Shown here in pieces: positions 55,787-63,964 of a DNA stretch of 64,000 bases. Location of the stretch: contig CP129479.1 of the NCBI GenBank assembly GCA_030583865.1, positions 694,744 to 758,743 of the forward strand, read 5' to 3'. Origin of the DNA: Thermodesulfobacteriota bacterium (GTDB lineage Bacteria > Desulfobacterota > GWC2-55-46). Each line of letters opens with the position of its first letter. Positions within the stretch are counted from its first letter, which is position 1. The position numbers and the translations under genes were made by a program. The notes beneath the pieces are model-generated. The model saw nothing but the letters and a program-made list of their open reading frames with translations, did no database searches and had not been told where the DNA came from.

Positions 55787-56755
55787 ATGGAAATAAAATT
55801 CAGCATAAGGCGGCACGACCCCATGGACAGGGAGAGCCCGGGGCCGTACTACCGTGAATATGTTGTCGATGCCGCAGAGGGCATGACCGTCCTTGAGGCG
55901 CTCCTTAAGATCTCCGAGGAGGAGGACCCCACGCTCGCCTTCAGGAGGTCGTGCCGCTCGGCCATATGCGGCTCCTGCGCCATGACGGTGAACGGGTTCG
56001 CAAGGCTCACGTGCAACCTGCAGGTTATACCCGAGTACGAGAAGATGGGCGCGATGAGAATAGAGCCCCTCGCGAACCACAGGGTCGTAAAGGACCTCGT
56101 GGTGGACATGGCCCCTTTCTGGGAGAAGATGGAGAAGGCCGCTCCGTTCCTCATGCCCGCCGGAGGCAGCGAAACAAGCCCGGTCACCATAGAGGACCAG
56201 GCACGGATAGACGAGAGCCAGAGGTGCATAATGTGCGGCTGCTGCAACGCCGAGTGCAACTCGCTCGAGATAGACGAGCGCTTTATCGCTCCAGCCGCCT
56301 CCGCAAAGGCGTGGAGGTTTGTGGGCGACGTGCGGGAAGGGCACCAGGCCAAAAGGCTTGAGAGGCTCTCCGAGGAGCACGGCATATGGGACTGCGTCCG
56401 CTGCATACATTGCACGCAGTACTGCCCCAAGGACGTAAAGCCGCTTAAGCAGATAGAGAGCCTCCGCTCGGCCGCGATGAAAGCGGGCGTCCTCGACAAC
56501 CCCGGGGCCAGGCACGTCGAGGCGATGGCCGATTCGGTAGAGAGGTTCGGAAGGCTCGACGAGGCCGCCATGACATTCAAGACGCTGGGCTTCCTCCGCT
56601 CCCTCGGCATGATACCGCTCGGGCTCAAGCTTGAGAGGCACGGCAAGATGCCACGCCCGTACCTCTTCCCGCAGATAATGGAGATAGACGAGGTCAGGGC
56701 CATCTACGACGAGATTGAGAAGAAGTCAGGACTAAAGCCGAAGAAGGAGGAGTAG
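55787..56755 (+). CDS. sdhB: Succinate dehydrogenase/fumarate reductase iron-sulfur subunit
   Basis: 322 residues, longer than the usual 230-260 because of a C-terminal extension of about 70. The [2Fe-2S] domain has CRSAICGSCAM and LTCNLQV. Then CIMCGCCNAECNS and CVRCIHCTQYCPKDV provide the other clusters. TAGGAG lies ten bases before the ATG at 55787. Extended SdhB proteins occur in type E complexes with a CCG-domain subunit, which is the next gene. It carries electrons from SdhA FAD toward SdhE/quinone. Confidence 0.92.
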   Translation: MEIKFSIRRHDPMDRESPGPYYREYVVDAAEGMTVLEALLKISEEEDPTLAFRRSCRSAICGSCAMTVNGFARLTCNLQVIPEYEKMGAMRIEPLANHRVVKDLVVDMAPFWEKMEKAAPFLMPAGGSETSPVTIEDQARIDESQRCIMCGCCNAECNSLEIDERFIAPAASAKAWRFVGDVREGHQAKRLERLSEEHGIWDCVRCIHCTQYCPKDVKPLKQIESLRSAAMKAGVLDNPGARHVEAMADSVERFGRLDEAAMTFKTLGFLRSLGMIPLGLKLERHGKMPRPYLFPQIMEIDEVRAIYDEIEKKSGLKPKKEE

Positions 56756-56757
56756 GG

Positions 56758-57633
56758 TTGGCCGAAGAACTGAAATACGCCTATTATCCCGGTTGTGTCT
56801 CCCAGCACATGACCAGGGAGACGAACGACGCGACAAGGCTCATCGCCGGCAAGCTCGGCATAGGGCTTTACGACATGCCCAGGGCCAACTGCTGCGGCGC
56901 CGGGCTCCTTACCGACTACGATTACAAGCTCTACCTGGCCCTCAATGCCCGCATATTCGCCGAGGCCGAGGCCATGGAGATGGACATAATGACCATATGC
57001 TCGACCTGCCTCATGGTCATGAGCGCGGCGAACAGGGACTTGAAGAGGGACCCGCGCCTCCTTGAGGAGACGAACCAGGTGCTCGCAGCCGCCGGGCTCC
57101 ATTACAGCGGCAAGGTCGAGGTGAAGCAGCTACTATGGGTGCTGGCAGGCGACTATGGCCTGGAAAGGCTTAAAGAGCAGGTCACGAGGCCTTTGGGCCG
57201 GCTCAAGGTCGCGCCGTTTTACGGCTGCCACAGCCTGCGTCCTTCCGACGCCCTCGGGTTCGACGACCCTGAGAAGCCCTGGTCGCTCGAGGCCACGATA
57301 AGGGCGCTCGGCGCTGAGCCCGTGGAGTACAGGGGCAAGACCAAGTGCTGCGGCTTCCAGGTGGACCTTGTGGCGGAGAAGACCGCCACGAAGATGACGG
57401 GCGTCCGCCTCCTCGACGGGAAGAGGAACGGGGCCGACTGCTTCGTAACCCCGTGCCCTTTCTGCCACATAAACCTCGACAATTACCAGGGCCTTGCGGA
57501 GAAATCGGTCGATGAAAGGATCGACATGCCGGTCTTCCACCTTTCCCAGCTCGTGGGGCTCGCGATGGGACTGAGCCCGAAGGAGCTTGGTCTTTCCAGG
57601 CACCTGGTCTCGCCCGAAAGGGTGCTCAAGTAG
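56758..57633 (+). CDS. SdhE/HdrB-like CCG-domain subunit of type E succinate:quinone oxidoreductase
   Basis: 291 residues, two CCG domains: YYPGCVSQ, NCCGAGLL and CSTCLMV, then FYGCHSLRP, KCCGFQVDL and TPCPFCHINLD. It starts at TTG two bases after sdhB with overlapping regulatory bases. In type E SQRs (Sulfolobus, Campylobacterota Mfr) this subunit, sometimes with a small SdhF, docks the complex on the membrane and reduces quinone in place of cytochrome b. No SdhC/D or SdhF gene is adjacent. A repeat family 1 copy begins five bases after its stop codon. Confidence 0.88.
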   Translation: MAEELKYAYYPGCVSQHMTRETNDATRLIAGKLGIGLYDMPRANCCGAGLLTDYDYKLYLALNARIFAEAEAMEMDIMTICSTCLMVMSAANRDLKRDPRLLEETNQVLAAAGLHYSGKVEVKQLLWVLAGDYGLERLKEQVTRPLGRLKVAPFYGCHSLRPSDALGFDDPEKPWSLEATIRALGAEPVEYRGKTKCCGFQVDLVAEKTATKMTGVRLLDGKRNGADCFVTPCPFCHINLDNYQGLAEKSVDERIDMPVFHLSQLVGLAMGLSPKELGLSRHLVSPERVLK

Positions 57634-57638
57634 CTTTA

Positions 57639-57782
57639 GGCAACCTCTAAGGATTGCCATTTTCCCCGGACTCTGCGTAGGTTACGTGAATAAAAATGCT
57701 CACATATTGTCAATATATGCTCCGCTTTTTATTCCCGGCCTTCCGGGAAAAGCGGGAATAATCTCCATTTTCAGAGGTTGCC
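57639..57782 (+). repeat. Palindromic intergenic repeat, family 1, copy C
   Basis: 144 bp. Ends are GGCAACCTCTAA and TCAGAGGTTGCC; the middle stem (TTTTCCCCGGA/TTCCGGGAAAA) and inner stem (GAATAAAAA/TTTTTATTC) are intact. It starts six bases after the SdhE-like stop. Confidence 0.9.
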
Positions 57783-57945
57783 TTTAGAACGCCTGCCGCC
57801 TATTCACTTCCAAAGTAAAAAAAGTCATTTTGCGCTACTGCCGAGCTTTACGGCAGAAGACTCCCTCTACCCGTCTTCGTACTCCTTGTATCGACCCCAA
57901 CGCAGGGGTGCGCTCAACGCATTTAATTTCTGCTCTCTTTGCTTC

Positions 57946-58009
57946 TTTACGGGGGATGGGGGAGGCGGCTAGCGGGGTCGCCTTGAACCGCGCGGAAAGG
58001 ATTTTTCAG
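57946..58009. repeat. Inverted right copy of the repeat flanking sdhABE
   Basis: Read on the minus strand, it gives AAAAATCCTTTCCGCGCGGT, then a gap and GCTAGCCGCCTCCCCCAT, matching the element at 53327-53403 in opposite orientation. The gap 57783-58037 holds no recognisable gene beyond this. Confidence 0.65.
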
Positions 58010-58037
58010 AGGTGGGTTTGCTTGTCCGGTTCGCGTG

Positions 58038-58559
58038 CTATCTCTGGTATACCGCCGTTATCCGCGTCTCCGCGAGCACATGGCCTTTGAGCGCACGCTC
58101 GAGCTCGCTTCTCTTCGCGCCCTCGTCGAGGCCGAGCGAGGCAAGGTCGGTCGCCTTGAGTACGAAGCTGTACCTGTGCATGCCGTGCCCCTTGGGCGGG
58201 CACGGCCCCCCATAGCCAATCTGGCCGAAATCCGTCATGCCGTGTTTCATGCCGTTTTCGAGCCCTGCCCCGTTGTTCCCCGCGCCCCTGTAAAGACCGG
58301 TCAGGTCCGGAGGAAGGTCGAAGACGACCCAGTGGACGAAGGTCCCCATTGGAGCGTCAGGGTCTTCGAGCACGAGGACATAGCTTTTTGTTCCCGGAGG
58401 GGGGCCTTTCCACGCAAGCGGCGGCGAGAGGTTCTCTCCCTCGCAGGTGTATATCCTCGGGATGTGCCCGCCTTCCTTGAAATCAGGGCTCTCGATTCTG
58501 AACACGGCTGACCTCCGTTTTAGGGAGCTCTTGATGCTCTCGTACGAGTCCGCAATCAT
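58038..58559 (-). CDS. PEBP family protein (YbhB/YbcL type)
   Basis: 173 residues of the phosphatidylethanolamine-binding protein/Raf kinase inhibitor-like family. Anion-pocket motifs are visible: VLEDPDAPMGTFVHWVV, GNNG and GPCPPKGHGMHRY. Bacterial YbhB/YbcL proteins have no settled function. No signal peptide. It is divergent from the lipid kinase gene, with a family 1 repeat in the shared upstream region. Confidence 0.92.
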   Translation of the reverse strand: MIADSYESIKSSLKRRSAVFRIESPDFKEGGHIPRIYTCEGENLSPPLAWKGPPPGTKSYVLVLEDPDAPMGTFVHWVVFDLPPDLTGLYRGAGNNGAGLENGMKHGMTDFGQIGYGGPCPPKGHGMHRYSFVLKATDLASLGLDEGAKRSELERALKGHVLAETRITAVYQR

Positions 58560-58724
58560 GCCGCATTTTCACCGGCACGGCAGGGGAGCCAATGAAAGCC
58601 CTTGTGTGTTAATATTACATATCTTACATGCAGTGTATAAAATTTGCAACTGTACCTTTTTACAGGCCCAGCCGCTCCCTCTTTAGTCCTTGCATCAAGG
58701 CCTGCTTCCAAATTATACTTTTCA

Positions 58725-58867
58725 GGCAATTTTTAAAAATCGATCTTTTCCCGGGACTATGGGTAGTTACGTGAATAAAAATGCTCACATGTTATCGTAT
58801 ATGCTCCGCTTTTTATTCCCGGCCTTCCTGGAAAAGCGGGAATAATCTCCATTTTTTAGAGGTTGCC
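58725..58867 (+). repeat. Palindromic intergenic repeat, family 1, copy D
   Basis: 143 bp in the gap between the divergent PEBP and lipid kinase genes, the only copy not just behind a plus-strand gene. The left end is degraded (GGCAATTTTTAAAAAT); the right end TTTTTTAGAGGTTGCC and inner stems are intact. It ends 25 bases before the TTG start of the lipid kinase. Confidence 0.9.
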
Positions 58868-58892
58868 TTTACTTTTACGGGAGGGCAGAAGC

Positions 58893-59780
58893 TTGAAGGT
58901 CCGTTTCATCCTCAACCCCTCTGCAGGGCGCTCGGGAAGGCTTAAATCCCTCTCCGGGGCTGTTAAAAAGGTGCTTGATGCGGACGAGGGCATATTCGAG
59001 ATACGGTCCGCAGCCGACAGGTCAGGCATGAGGGACCTCGCAGCCGATGCGGCCGCCAAGGGATATGAGGTGGTCTTCGCCTGCGGAGGTGATGGCACCA
59101 TAAACGACATTGCGTCCGAGCTCGTGGGCAAGGATACCGCCCTGGGCATCCTGCCTACAGGCTCAGGCAATGCTCTCGCGCGTGCGCTCAGGATACCCGA
59201 GGACGTGGAGGAAGCCGTAAGGCTCCTTAAGACCGGCAGGGTAAACAAAATGGACGTCGGAGTCGCGTGCGGCCGGTATTTCTTCTCGACCGCCGGCTTC
59301 GCCTTCGAGGCCCGCCTGAGCAGGCGCTATAACGAGGGCCGGCTGAGCAGGAGGTTGAGGGGGCTTTCGCCGTATTTCGTACTGGCGCTGTTTGAGTTCC
59401 TCCGCTTCAGGCCCGGGCCGGTCCGCCTGAGCATCGACGGCAAGGACATCGACGGCAGGCCGCTGCTTTTGACCGCCGCTAACACGAGCCACCTGGGAGG
59501 GGGCGCCGTGATAGCCCCTGGCGCAGAGAACGACGACGGCCTCCTTGATTTCTGTTTCGTCCACAGGACCGGCATCTTTTCGGCCCTGGGCCTCGCCCGG
59601 AGACTCCTCAACGGCAGCATAGAGAAGCACGGCAGGTACGAGACCGCCCGCGGCAGGAAGGCGGTCGTCATGGGCCGGGACATCAAGGACGCGCACGTCG
59701 ACGGTGAGCCCTTCCAATGGAAGGGGGAGGTTGAGATATCCGTCCTGTACCGCAAGCTCAACGTGCTCGTGCCCTCCTAG
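58893..59780 (+). CDS. Diacylglycerol/lipid kinase family protein (YegS/DgkB-like)
   Basis: 295 residues. VRFILNPSAGRSGRLKSL opens the DAGK catalytic domain. The nucleotide site is FACGGDGTINDIASEL, followed by ILPTGSGNALARAL and MDVGVACGRYFFSTAGFAFEA. The C-terminal domain has LTAANTSHLGGGAVIAPGAE and HVDGEPFQW. It should phosphorylate diacylglycerol or a related lipid. TTG start at 58893 with GGGAGG ten bases upstream; an upstream TTG lies inside the repeat. A family 2 repeat starts at the base after its stop. Confidence 0.9.
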   Translation: MKVRFILNPSAGRSGRLKSLSGAVKKVLDADEGIFEIRSAADRSGMRDLAADAAAKGYEVVFACGGDGTINDIASELVGKDTALGILPTGSGNALARALRIPEDVEEAVRLLKTGRVNKMDVGVACGRYFFSTAGFAFEARLSRRYNEGRLSRRLRGLSPYFVLALFEFLRFRPGPVRLSIDGKDIDGRPLLLTAANTSHLGGGAVIAPGAENDDGLLDFCFVHRTGIFSALGLARRLLNGSIEKHGRYETARGRKAVVMGRDIKDAHVDGEPFQWKGEVEISVLYRKLNVLVPS

Positions 59781-59913
59781 CAGGCTGCTGAAAAAGTCCA
59801 CCTGCGTCGAAGGCTACGTCGCTTGACACTCTGGCGTACACGAAAAGTACGCCTCATTCCTAAGCTCCCCTGTTCCAACGGGGCCTCGCATCTGGAGCTT
59901 TTTGAGCAGCCTG
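59781..59913. repeat. Palindromic intergenic repeat, family 2, copy 2
   Basis: 133 bp directly abutting the lipid kinase stop codon. Ends CAGGCTGCTGAAAAAG and CTTTTTGAGCAGCCTG, internal GGCGTAC/GTACGCC, and the blocks GTACGCCTCATTCCT and GAGCTTTTTGAGCAGCCTGA shared with 34929-35050. Confidence 0.88.
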
Positions 59914-60038
59914 AATAAAAACGGATTTTTTCAGCAAGCTGATAGGGGCCATCCCGCAGGAATTGTCTGTAACCCTCCGAAATGCCTTTGATTTCACGCA
60001 GCAAAGTTGTTGAAGTACCCTCCTCTTTGGAGTATCAT

Positions 60039-61301
60039 ATGCGCATGATACCCATGGACAGGGCCCGCGCCAATCGCCATCTCTCCGTAAACATCAAGGA
60101 AGCTCTCAAAGGCCGGAGCTTCACCGATCTCAAGGACGACGAGAAGCTCATGCTCGCCTACAAGCACCTTGAGGAACTCCGGCAGCTTAACGGCGGCTAC
60201 ATCGCATCGGATTACTGCGGGGACAAGGGCGGCGACAGGTATAACGTCTTCTGGCTCAGGGACATAATGTACGCGACGTACGCGAACGAATACGTGGGCG
60301 CGTACGACAAGCTCATCGAGAGCTACCGGCTCATAATCAGGATATTCCAGAAGTACAGGCAGAAGATAACGAACGGCGCGAGGAAGCGCACCTATCTCGG
60401 GAGCTGCGCGGACGAGGTCATCCACGCCAGGGTGCACCCGGTGACCCTCGAGGAGATAACGAGCGAGTGGGGACATCATCAGCTCGATATCTTCGGCCTC
60501 TTCCTTTACAAGACAGGCGACCTCATAAAAAAGGGGCACAACGTAATATCGACAGACCAGGCCGAGACGCAGATACTCCTCCGGGATATCGTCCTCTACC
60601 TTACCACCGTCAGGTGGCATTCGGACCCGGACTTCGGGGTCTGGGAAGAGGGGCCGGAGCTGCATTCATCGAGCATAGGCGCGGTCCTCGCCGGGCTTAC
60701 CATGTGGCACGACGACGGCTACTACCATTACAAGTACAAGGCCCGCATCCCCATACACCAGTACATGCCGGTTCCCCAGGAGTTCATAGAGCGGGGGAGG
60801 AGCGCCCTTGAGAGGCTCCTTCCTTCGGAATCCGCGTCGAGGCCCGTGGACCTTGCCCAATTGAGCCTTGTGTGGCCTTATTATATAATTAACGACAGCC
60901 AGGCCGTTCAGATAATCTCCAACGTGGAAAAAAGGCTCGTGAGGAGGCACGGGGTGATAAGGTACCCGGGGGACCTTTATTACAATGCCGACAGGACCAG
61001 CCCCGCCGGGAACGAGGCCGAGTGGCCGCTCGGGTTCGCATGGCTTTCCATTGCCTACTCGCAGCTCGCGATAAAGGCGCTCCGGCTCGGCGAGATATTC
61101 TCGCCGCCCGTGGAGTATATCGAGAAGTCCGAGCATTACCTCCGCAGGCTCGAATCGGTAATGACCCCCGAGGGCCAGGTCCCGGAGCTTTATACAGCCG
61201 GCAGGCCCAATTACAACGTGCCGCTCGCCTGGGCGCAGAGCTTTTACGTGGTGGCGCGCCAGAACCTTAACCGGCTGCACGAGAAGCTTAACCTTCGCTA
61301 A
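60039..61301 (+). CDS. GH15 / phosphorylase kinase alpha-like (alpha/alpha)6 barrel protein
   Basis: About 420 residues. NVFWLRDIMYATYANEYVGA, EWGHHQLDIFGLFLY and WHSDPDFGVWEEGPELHSSS match the bacterial GH15-like proteins related to eukaryotic phosphorylase kinase alpha/beta more closely than secreted glucoamylases. No signal peptide, so it is probably cytoplasmic and may act on alpha-glucans or regulate their use. The catalytic acid pair of true glucoamylases cannot be confirmed by eye. ATG at 60039 has TTTGGAG upstream; an earlier frame start at 59982 has no family similarity. Confidence 0.8.
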   Translation: MRMIPMDRARANRHLSVNIKEALKGRSFTDLKDDEKLMLAYKHLEELRQLNGGYIASDYCGDKGGDRYNVFWLRDIMYATYANEYVGAYDKLIESYRLIIRIFQKYRQKITNGARKRTYLGSCADEVIHARVHPVTLEEITSEWGHHQLDIFGLFLYKTGDLIKKGHNVISTDQAETQILLRDIVLYLTTVRWHSDPDFGVWEEGPELHSSSIGAVLAGLTMWHDDGYYHYKYKARIPIHQYMPVPQEFIERGRSALERLLPSESASRPVDLAQLSLVWPYYIINDSQAVQIISNVEKRLVRRHGVIRYPGDLYYNADRTSPAGNEAEWPLGFAWLSIAYSQLAIKALRLGEIFSPPVEYIEKSEHYLRRLESVMTPEGQVPELYTAGRPNYNVPLAWAQSFYVVARQNLNRLHEKLNLR

Positions 61302-61333
61302 AGGGCCCTTTCCACCTTGCCCCCATTTCCCCG

Positions 61334-62194
61334 ATGTTCGAGATGAACCCCATAGCCTTCAGGGCCACGATGCTGAACATCATCGGCAATGCGGGCCTAC
61401 TGGCAATGAAGCTCGCTGCCGGCATATTGACCGGGAGCATCGCCCTCATCTCCGACGCCATAAACTCCTTTAACGACGTCGCCGCCTCCATCTCGACCTT
61501 CATATGCGTCTATATTTCCGACAAGCAGGCTGACGAAGGCCACCCGTTCGGACACAGCAGGGCCGAGCCCATTGCGGGCCTCATAATAGCGGTGCTGGCC
61601 GGGATACTGGGCTTCGAGGTCATAAGGGAGGCGGTCTCGCGCATAATCGAGGGGACGAGCCCGGAGGTCGGGCCCTATGTCCTCCTTGTCCCTATAGCGA
61701 CGATGGCCGCGAAGGGCGGCATGTTCCTGTATTTCAGGAGGGTCGGGCGCATGTTCAGGAGCCCCGCCATAAACGCCACGGCATTCGATTCGCTCATGGA
61801 CGTCGCGGTCGCGTTTGCCGCCCTCATCGGCCTTGCCGGGACGTTTTTCGGGCATGCCTGGCTCGACCCGGCGGCTGGCCTCCTCATAAGCGTATGGATA
61901 ATGTACACGGGGTACAGGATAGGGATGGACAACATAGATTATCTCATGGGGCGATCTCCCGACCCCTGGCTCCTTAAGCAGATTAGAGAAGCGGCTCTCG
62001 ACGTGCCGGGAGTGGAGGGGCTCGGGAGCGTAAAGGCCCACTATGTCGGCCCCTTTATCCATGTCGAGATACAGATACGGGTGGACAAGGGCCTGCCGAC
62101 CGAGGAGTCCCACGCCATAGGCGAGGAGGTCTCGAACAGGGTCGAGAGCATAAGCACCATAGAGAAGTCCTTTGTCCACATAGACCCGGTCTGA
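61334..62194 (+). CDS. Cation diffusion facilitator, manganese-type site
   Basis: 286 residues with about six transmembrane helices and a C-terminal ferredoxin-like metal-sensing domain (after residue 205). In TM2 the transport site reads NSFND (Asn-x3-Asp) and in TM5 FDSLMD (Asp-x3-Asp), an N-D-D-D set. Zinc/iron members use H/D-x3-D with H-x3-D. The N-D-D-D set is that reported for MntE-like Mn exporters, so Mn efflux is the best guess. Also visible: HPFGHSRAEPI. 33 bp after the GH15-like gene, so possibly co-transcribed. A degraded family 1 repeat follows four bases after the stop. Confidence 0.88.
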   Translation: MFEMNPIAFRATMLNIIGNAGLLAMKLAAGILTGSIALISDAINSFNDVAASISTFICVYISDKQADEGHPFGHSRAEPIAGLIIAVLAGILGFEVIREAVSRIIEGTSPEVGPYVLLVPIATMAAKGGMFLYFRRVGRMFRSPAINATAFDSLMDVAVAFAALIGLAGTFFGHAWLDPAAGLLISVWIMYTGYRIGMDNIDYLMGRSPDPWLLKQIREAALDVPGVEGLGSVKAHYVGPFIHVEIQIRVDKGLPTEESHAIGEEVSNRVESISTIEKSFVHIDPV

Positions 62195-62198
62195 GGAA

Positions 62199-62329
62199 GG
62201 TAAAATCGATCTTTTCCCCGGATTCTGCGTAGTTACGGGAATAAAAATGCTCAAATATTGTCATATATGCTCCGCTTTTTATTCCCGGCTTCCTTGATTT
62301 CAAAAAATATCAAATTTTTAGAGGTTGCC
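62199..62329 (+). repeat. Palindromic intergenic repeat, family 1, copy E (left end decayed)
   Basis: About 131 bp. The left terminus is reduced to GGTAAAATCGATC, with no GGCAACC. CTTTTCCCCGGATTCTG, the inner GGGAATAAAAA/TTTTTATTCCC stem and the right end AATTTTTAGAGGTTGCC are intact. It fills most of the gap between the CDF exporter and the helicase gene. Confidence 0.88.
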
Positions 62330-62353
62330 TGACCCATGGGAGGGCTCGCACCG

Positions 62354-63964
62354 ATGAAGCTCGACAGCTCGCAGGAGAAGGCGGCCAGGTCTACGGCGAG
62401 GCGGATACTCGTTGTCGCCGGGCCTGGGAGCGGAAAGACCCGAGTTCTGGCCGCAAGGTTTTCGCACCTCGTCCAAAACGGGGCAAGGCCCGAAAGGGTA
62501 CTGGCCGTCACCTTCACGAACAGGGCCGCCCGCGAGATGAGGGCGCGGGTCTTATCCACGCTCCCGGGCGCGAGGCCTGAAAACATCTCCACCTTCCATT
62601 CGCTCGGCCTTAGGCTCCTCAGGGAAGAGACGCCGTCCTTGAGGCTCCTTGCAAGGGACGAGTCAAGGGCCCTCTTGAAGGAGCTTGGCGCTCATGACCC
62701 GGATAAGGCCCTTGAAGGCATTTCCGCCCGTAAAAACGGCATGGCGGCGGACGGCGCCGGTGAGGGGCTTGCCTCCGCGTATGCCGACAGGCTTGCCTCG
62801 CTCAACGCGATAGACTTCGACGATATAATGCCCGCCTCGCTCAGGCTCGTCCTCTCAAGGGCCGGAAGGCCCTTTGACCACATCATGATAGACGAGTACC
62901 AGGACATCAACCCCGTACAGGCCGATTTATTGAAGGCCCTCGCCGAAGGCGCGGAAAGCCTTTTTGCGATAGGGGACCCTGACCAGGCCATCTATTCATT
63001 CAGGGGCTCGAGCCTCAGGTGCTTTCTCGATTTCGAGCGGGCCGGAGGCGCTGAAATAGTGCGCCTCGGAACTAATTACCGTTCCGGAAGGGCCATAGCC
63101 GAGGCTTCGAAGGCGCTTATCTCGAAAAATACCGAAAGGCTTCCGAACGAGGCGGCGCCCGCAAGGGGAGGGGGAAGCGTCGAGGAGGTCGAGTGCGGCG
63201 ACGAAAGGGAAGAGGCCAGGCATATAGTCGGGGAGATCGAAAAGCTCATGGGCGGGCTCACGAGCCTTTCCGTTTCAGATGATATTGGGCTCAGGTTCTC
63301 GGATTTCGGGGTATTGGTCCGGACGAACCGGCAGGCGGAGCTTATCGCCGAGGAGTTCGCACGCTCTCCGGTCCCCTTCCATATAGTAAAGCCGCCCGGG
63401 CCTGGCCTGGCGGGGTTTGTCAAAATCCTGCGCGGCCTCGAAGCCCCTGGAGACATGGTCCTACGGGAGTTCGTAATGAGGGAGGCCCAAAAGGTCTGCC
63501 TTGATAGCGACGCGCTCGGCGTCGTCGGGGCCGCCCTGAATTGCGTGGCAATCCATGAAGGCAAGAAGGGCCTTGCCCGTTTCCTTGACGAGCTCATGCT
63601 CGATACGCCTTCCGACAACATCGACATAAGCGCGGACAGGGTGAACATAATGACGCTTCATTCAGCCAAGGGGCTTGAATGGAGATGCGTTTTCCTGGCC
63701 GGCGCCGAGGACGGCCTCATACCCATGCGGATAAAAGGCGAGTGCGACATCGAAGAGGAGAGGAGGCTCTTTTACGTGGGGATGACAAGGGCGATGGACA
63801 GGCTCTTTCTCCTTCGCGCCCGGAAGAGAAGGACATGGGGCGAGTCGAAAGAATGCAGGAGGTCGCCCTTCCTTGAGGAGCTTCCTGCTTCCCTCGTAGC
63901 AGTGAAGCGGATGGCCTCCAGGAGCATAAAAAAGAAACCCGTGCAGAAGGGGCTTTTCGAATAG
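62354..63964 (+). CDS. Short UvrD/PcrA-like superfamily 1 helicase
   Basis: 536 residues, clearly shorter than UvrD/PcrA/Rep (about 670-730). Motifs present: Walker A VAGPGSGKTRVL, Ia AVTFTNRAAREMR, QTxxS-like STFHSLGLRLL, II IDEYQDINPVQ, III GDPDQAIYSFRGS, IV GTNYRSG, V NIMTLHSAKGLEW and VI RLFYVGMTRAMDRL. The missing length maps mainly to the 1B/2B accessory domains. The C-terminus ends PVQKGLFE, where QKGLF fits the Q-x-x-L-F beta-clamp-binding pattern. GGAGGG lies ten bases before the ATG at 62354; an ATG at 62336 sits just past the repeat. DNA repair or replication-restart role likely. Confidence 0.85.
   Translation: MKLDSSQEKAARSTARRILVVAGPGSGKTRVLAARFSHLVQNGARPERVLAVTFTNRAAREMRARVLSTLPGARPENISTFHSLGLRLLREETPSLRLLARDESRALLKELGAHDPDKALEGISARKNGMAADGAGEGLASAYADRLASLNAIDFDDIMPASLRLVLSRAGRPFDHIMIDEYQDINPVQADLLKALAEGAESLFAIGDPDQAIYSFRGSSLRCFLDFERAGGAEIVRLGTNYRSGRAIAEASKALISKNTERLPNEAAPARGGGSVEEVECGDEREEARHIVGEIEKLMGGLTSLSVSDDIGLRFSDFGVLVRTNRQAELIAEEFARSPVPFHIVKPPGPGLAGFVKILRGLEAPGDMVLREFVMREAQKVCLDSDALGVVGAALNCVAIHEGKKGLARFLDELMLDTPSDNIDISADRVNIMTLHSAKGLEWRCVFLAGAEDGLIPMRIKGECDIEEERRLFYVGMTRAMDRLFLLRARKRRTWGESKECRRSPFLEELPASLVAVKRMASRSIKKKPVQKGLFE

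Noticed and set aside
62199-62254. Minus-strand peptide beginning MSIFIP and containing QNPGKRSI, which recurs in several repeat copies
   Set aside because: It is simply the translation of repeat family 1 read backwards. It has no ribosome site, and different copies run into unrelated downstream frames.
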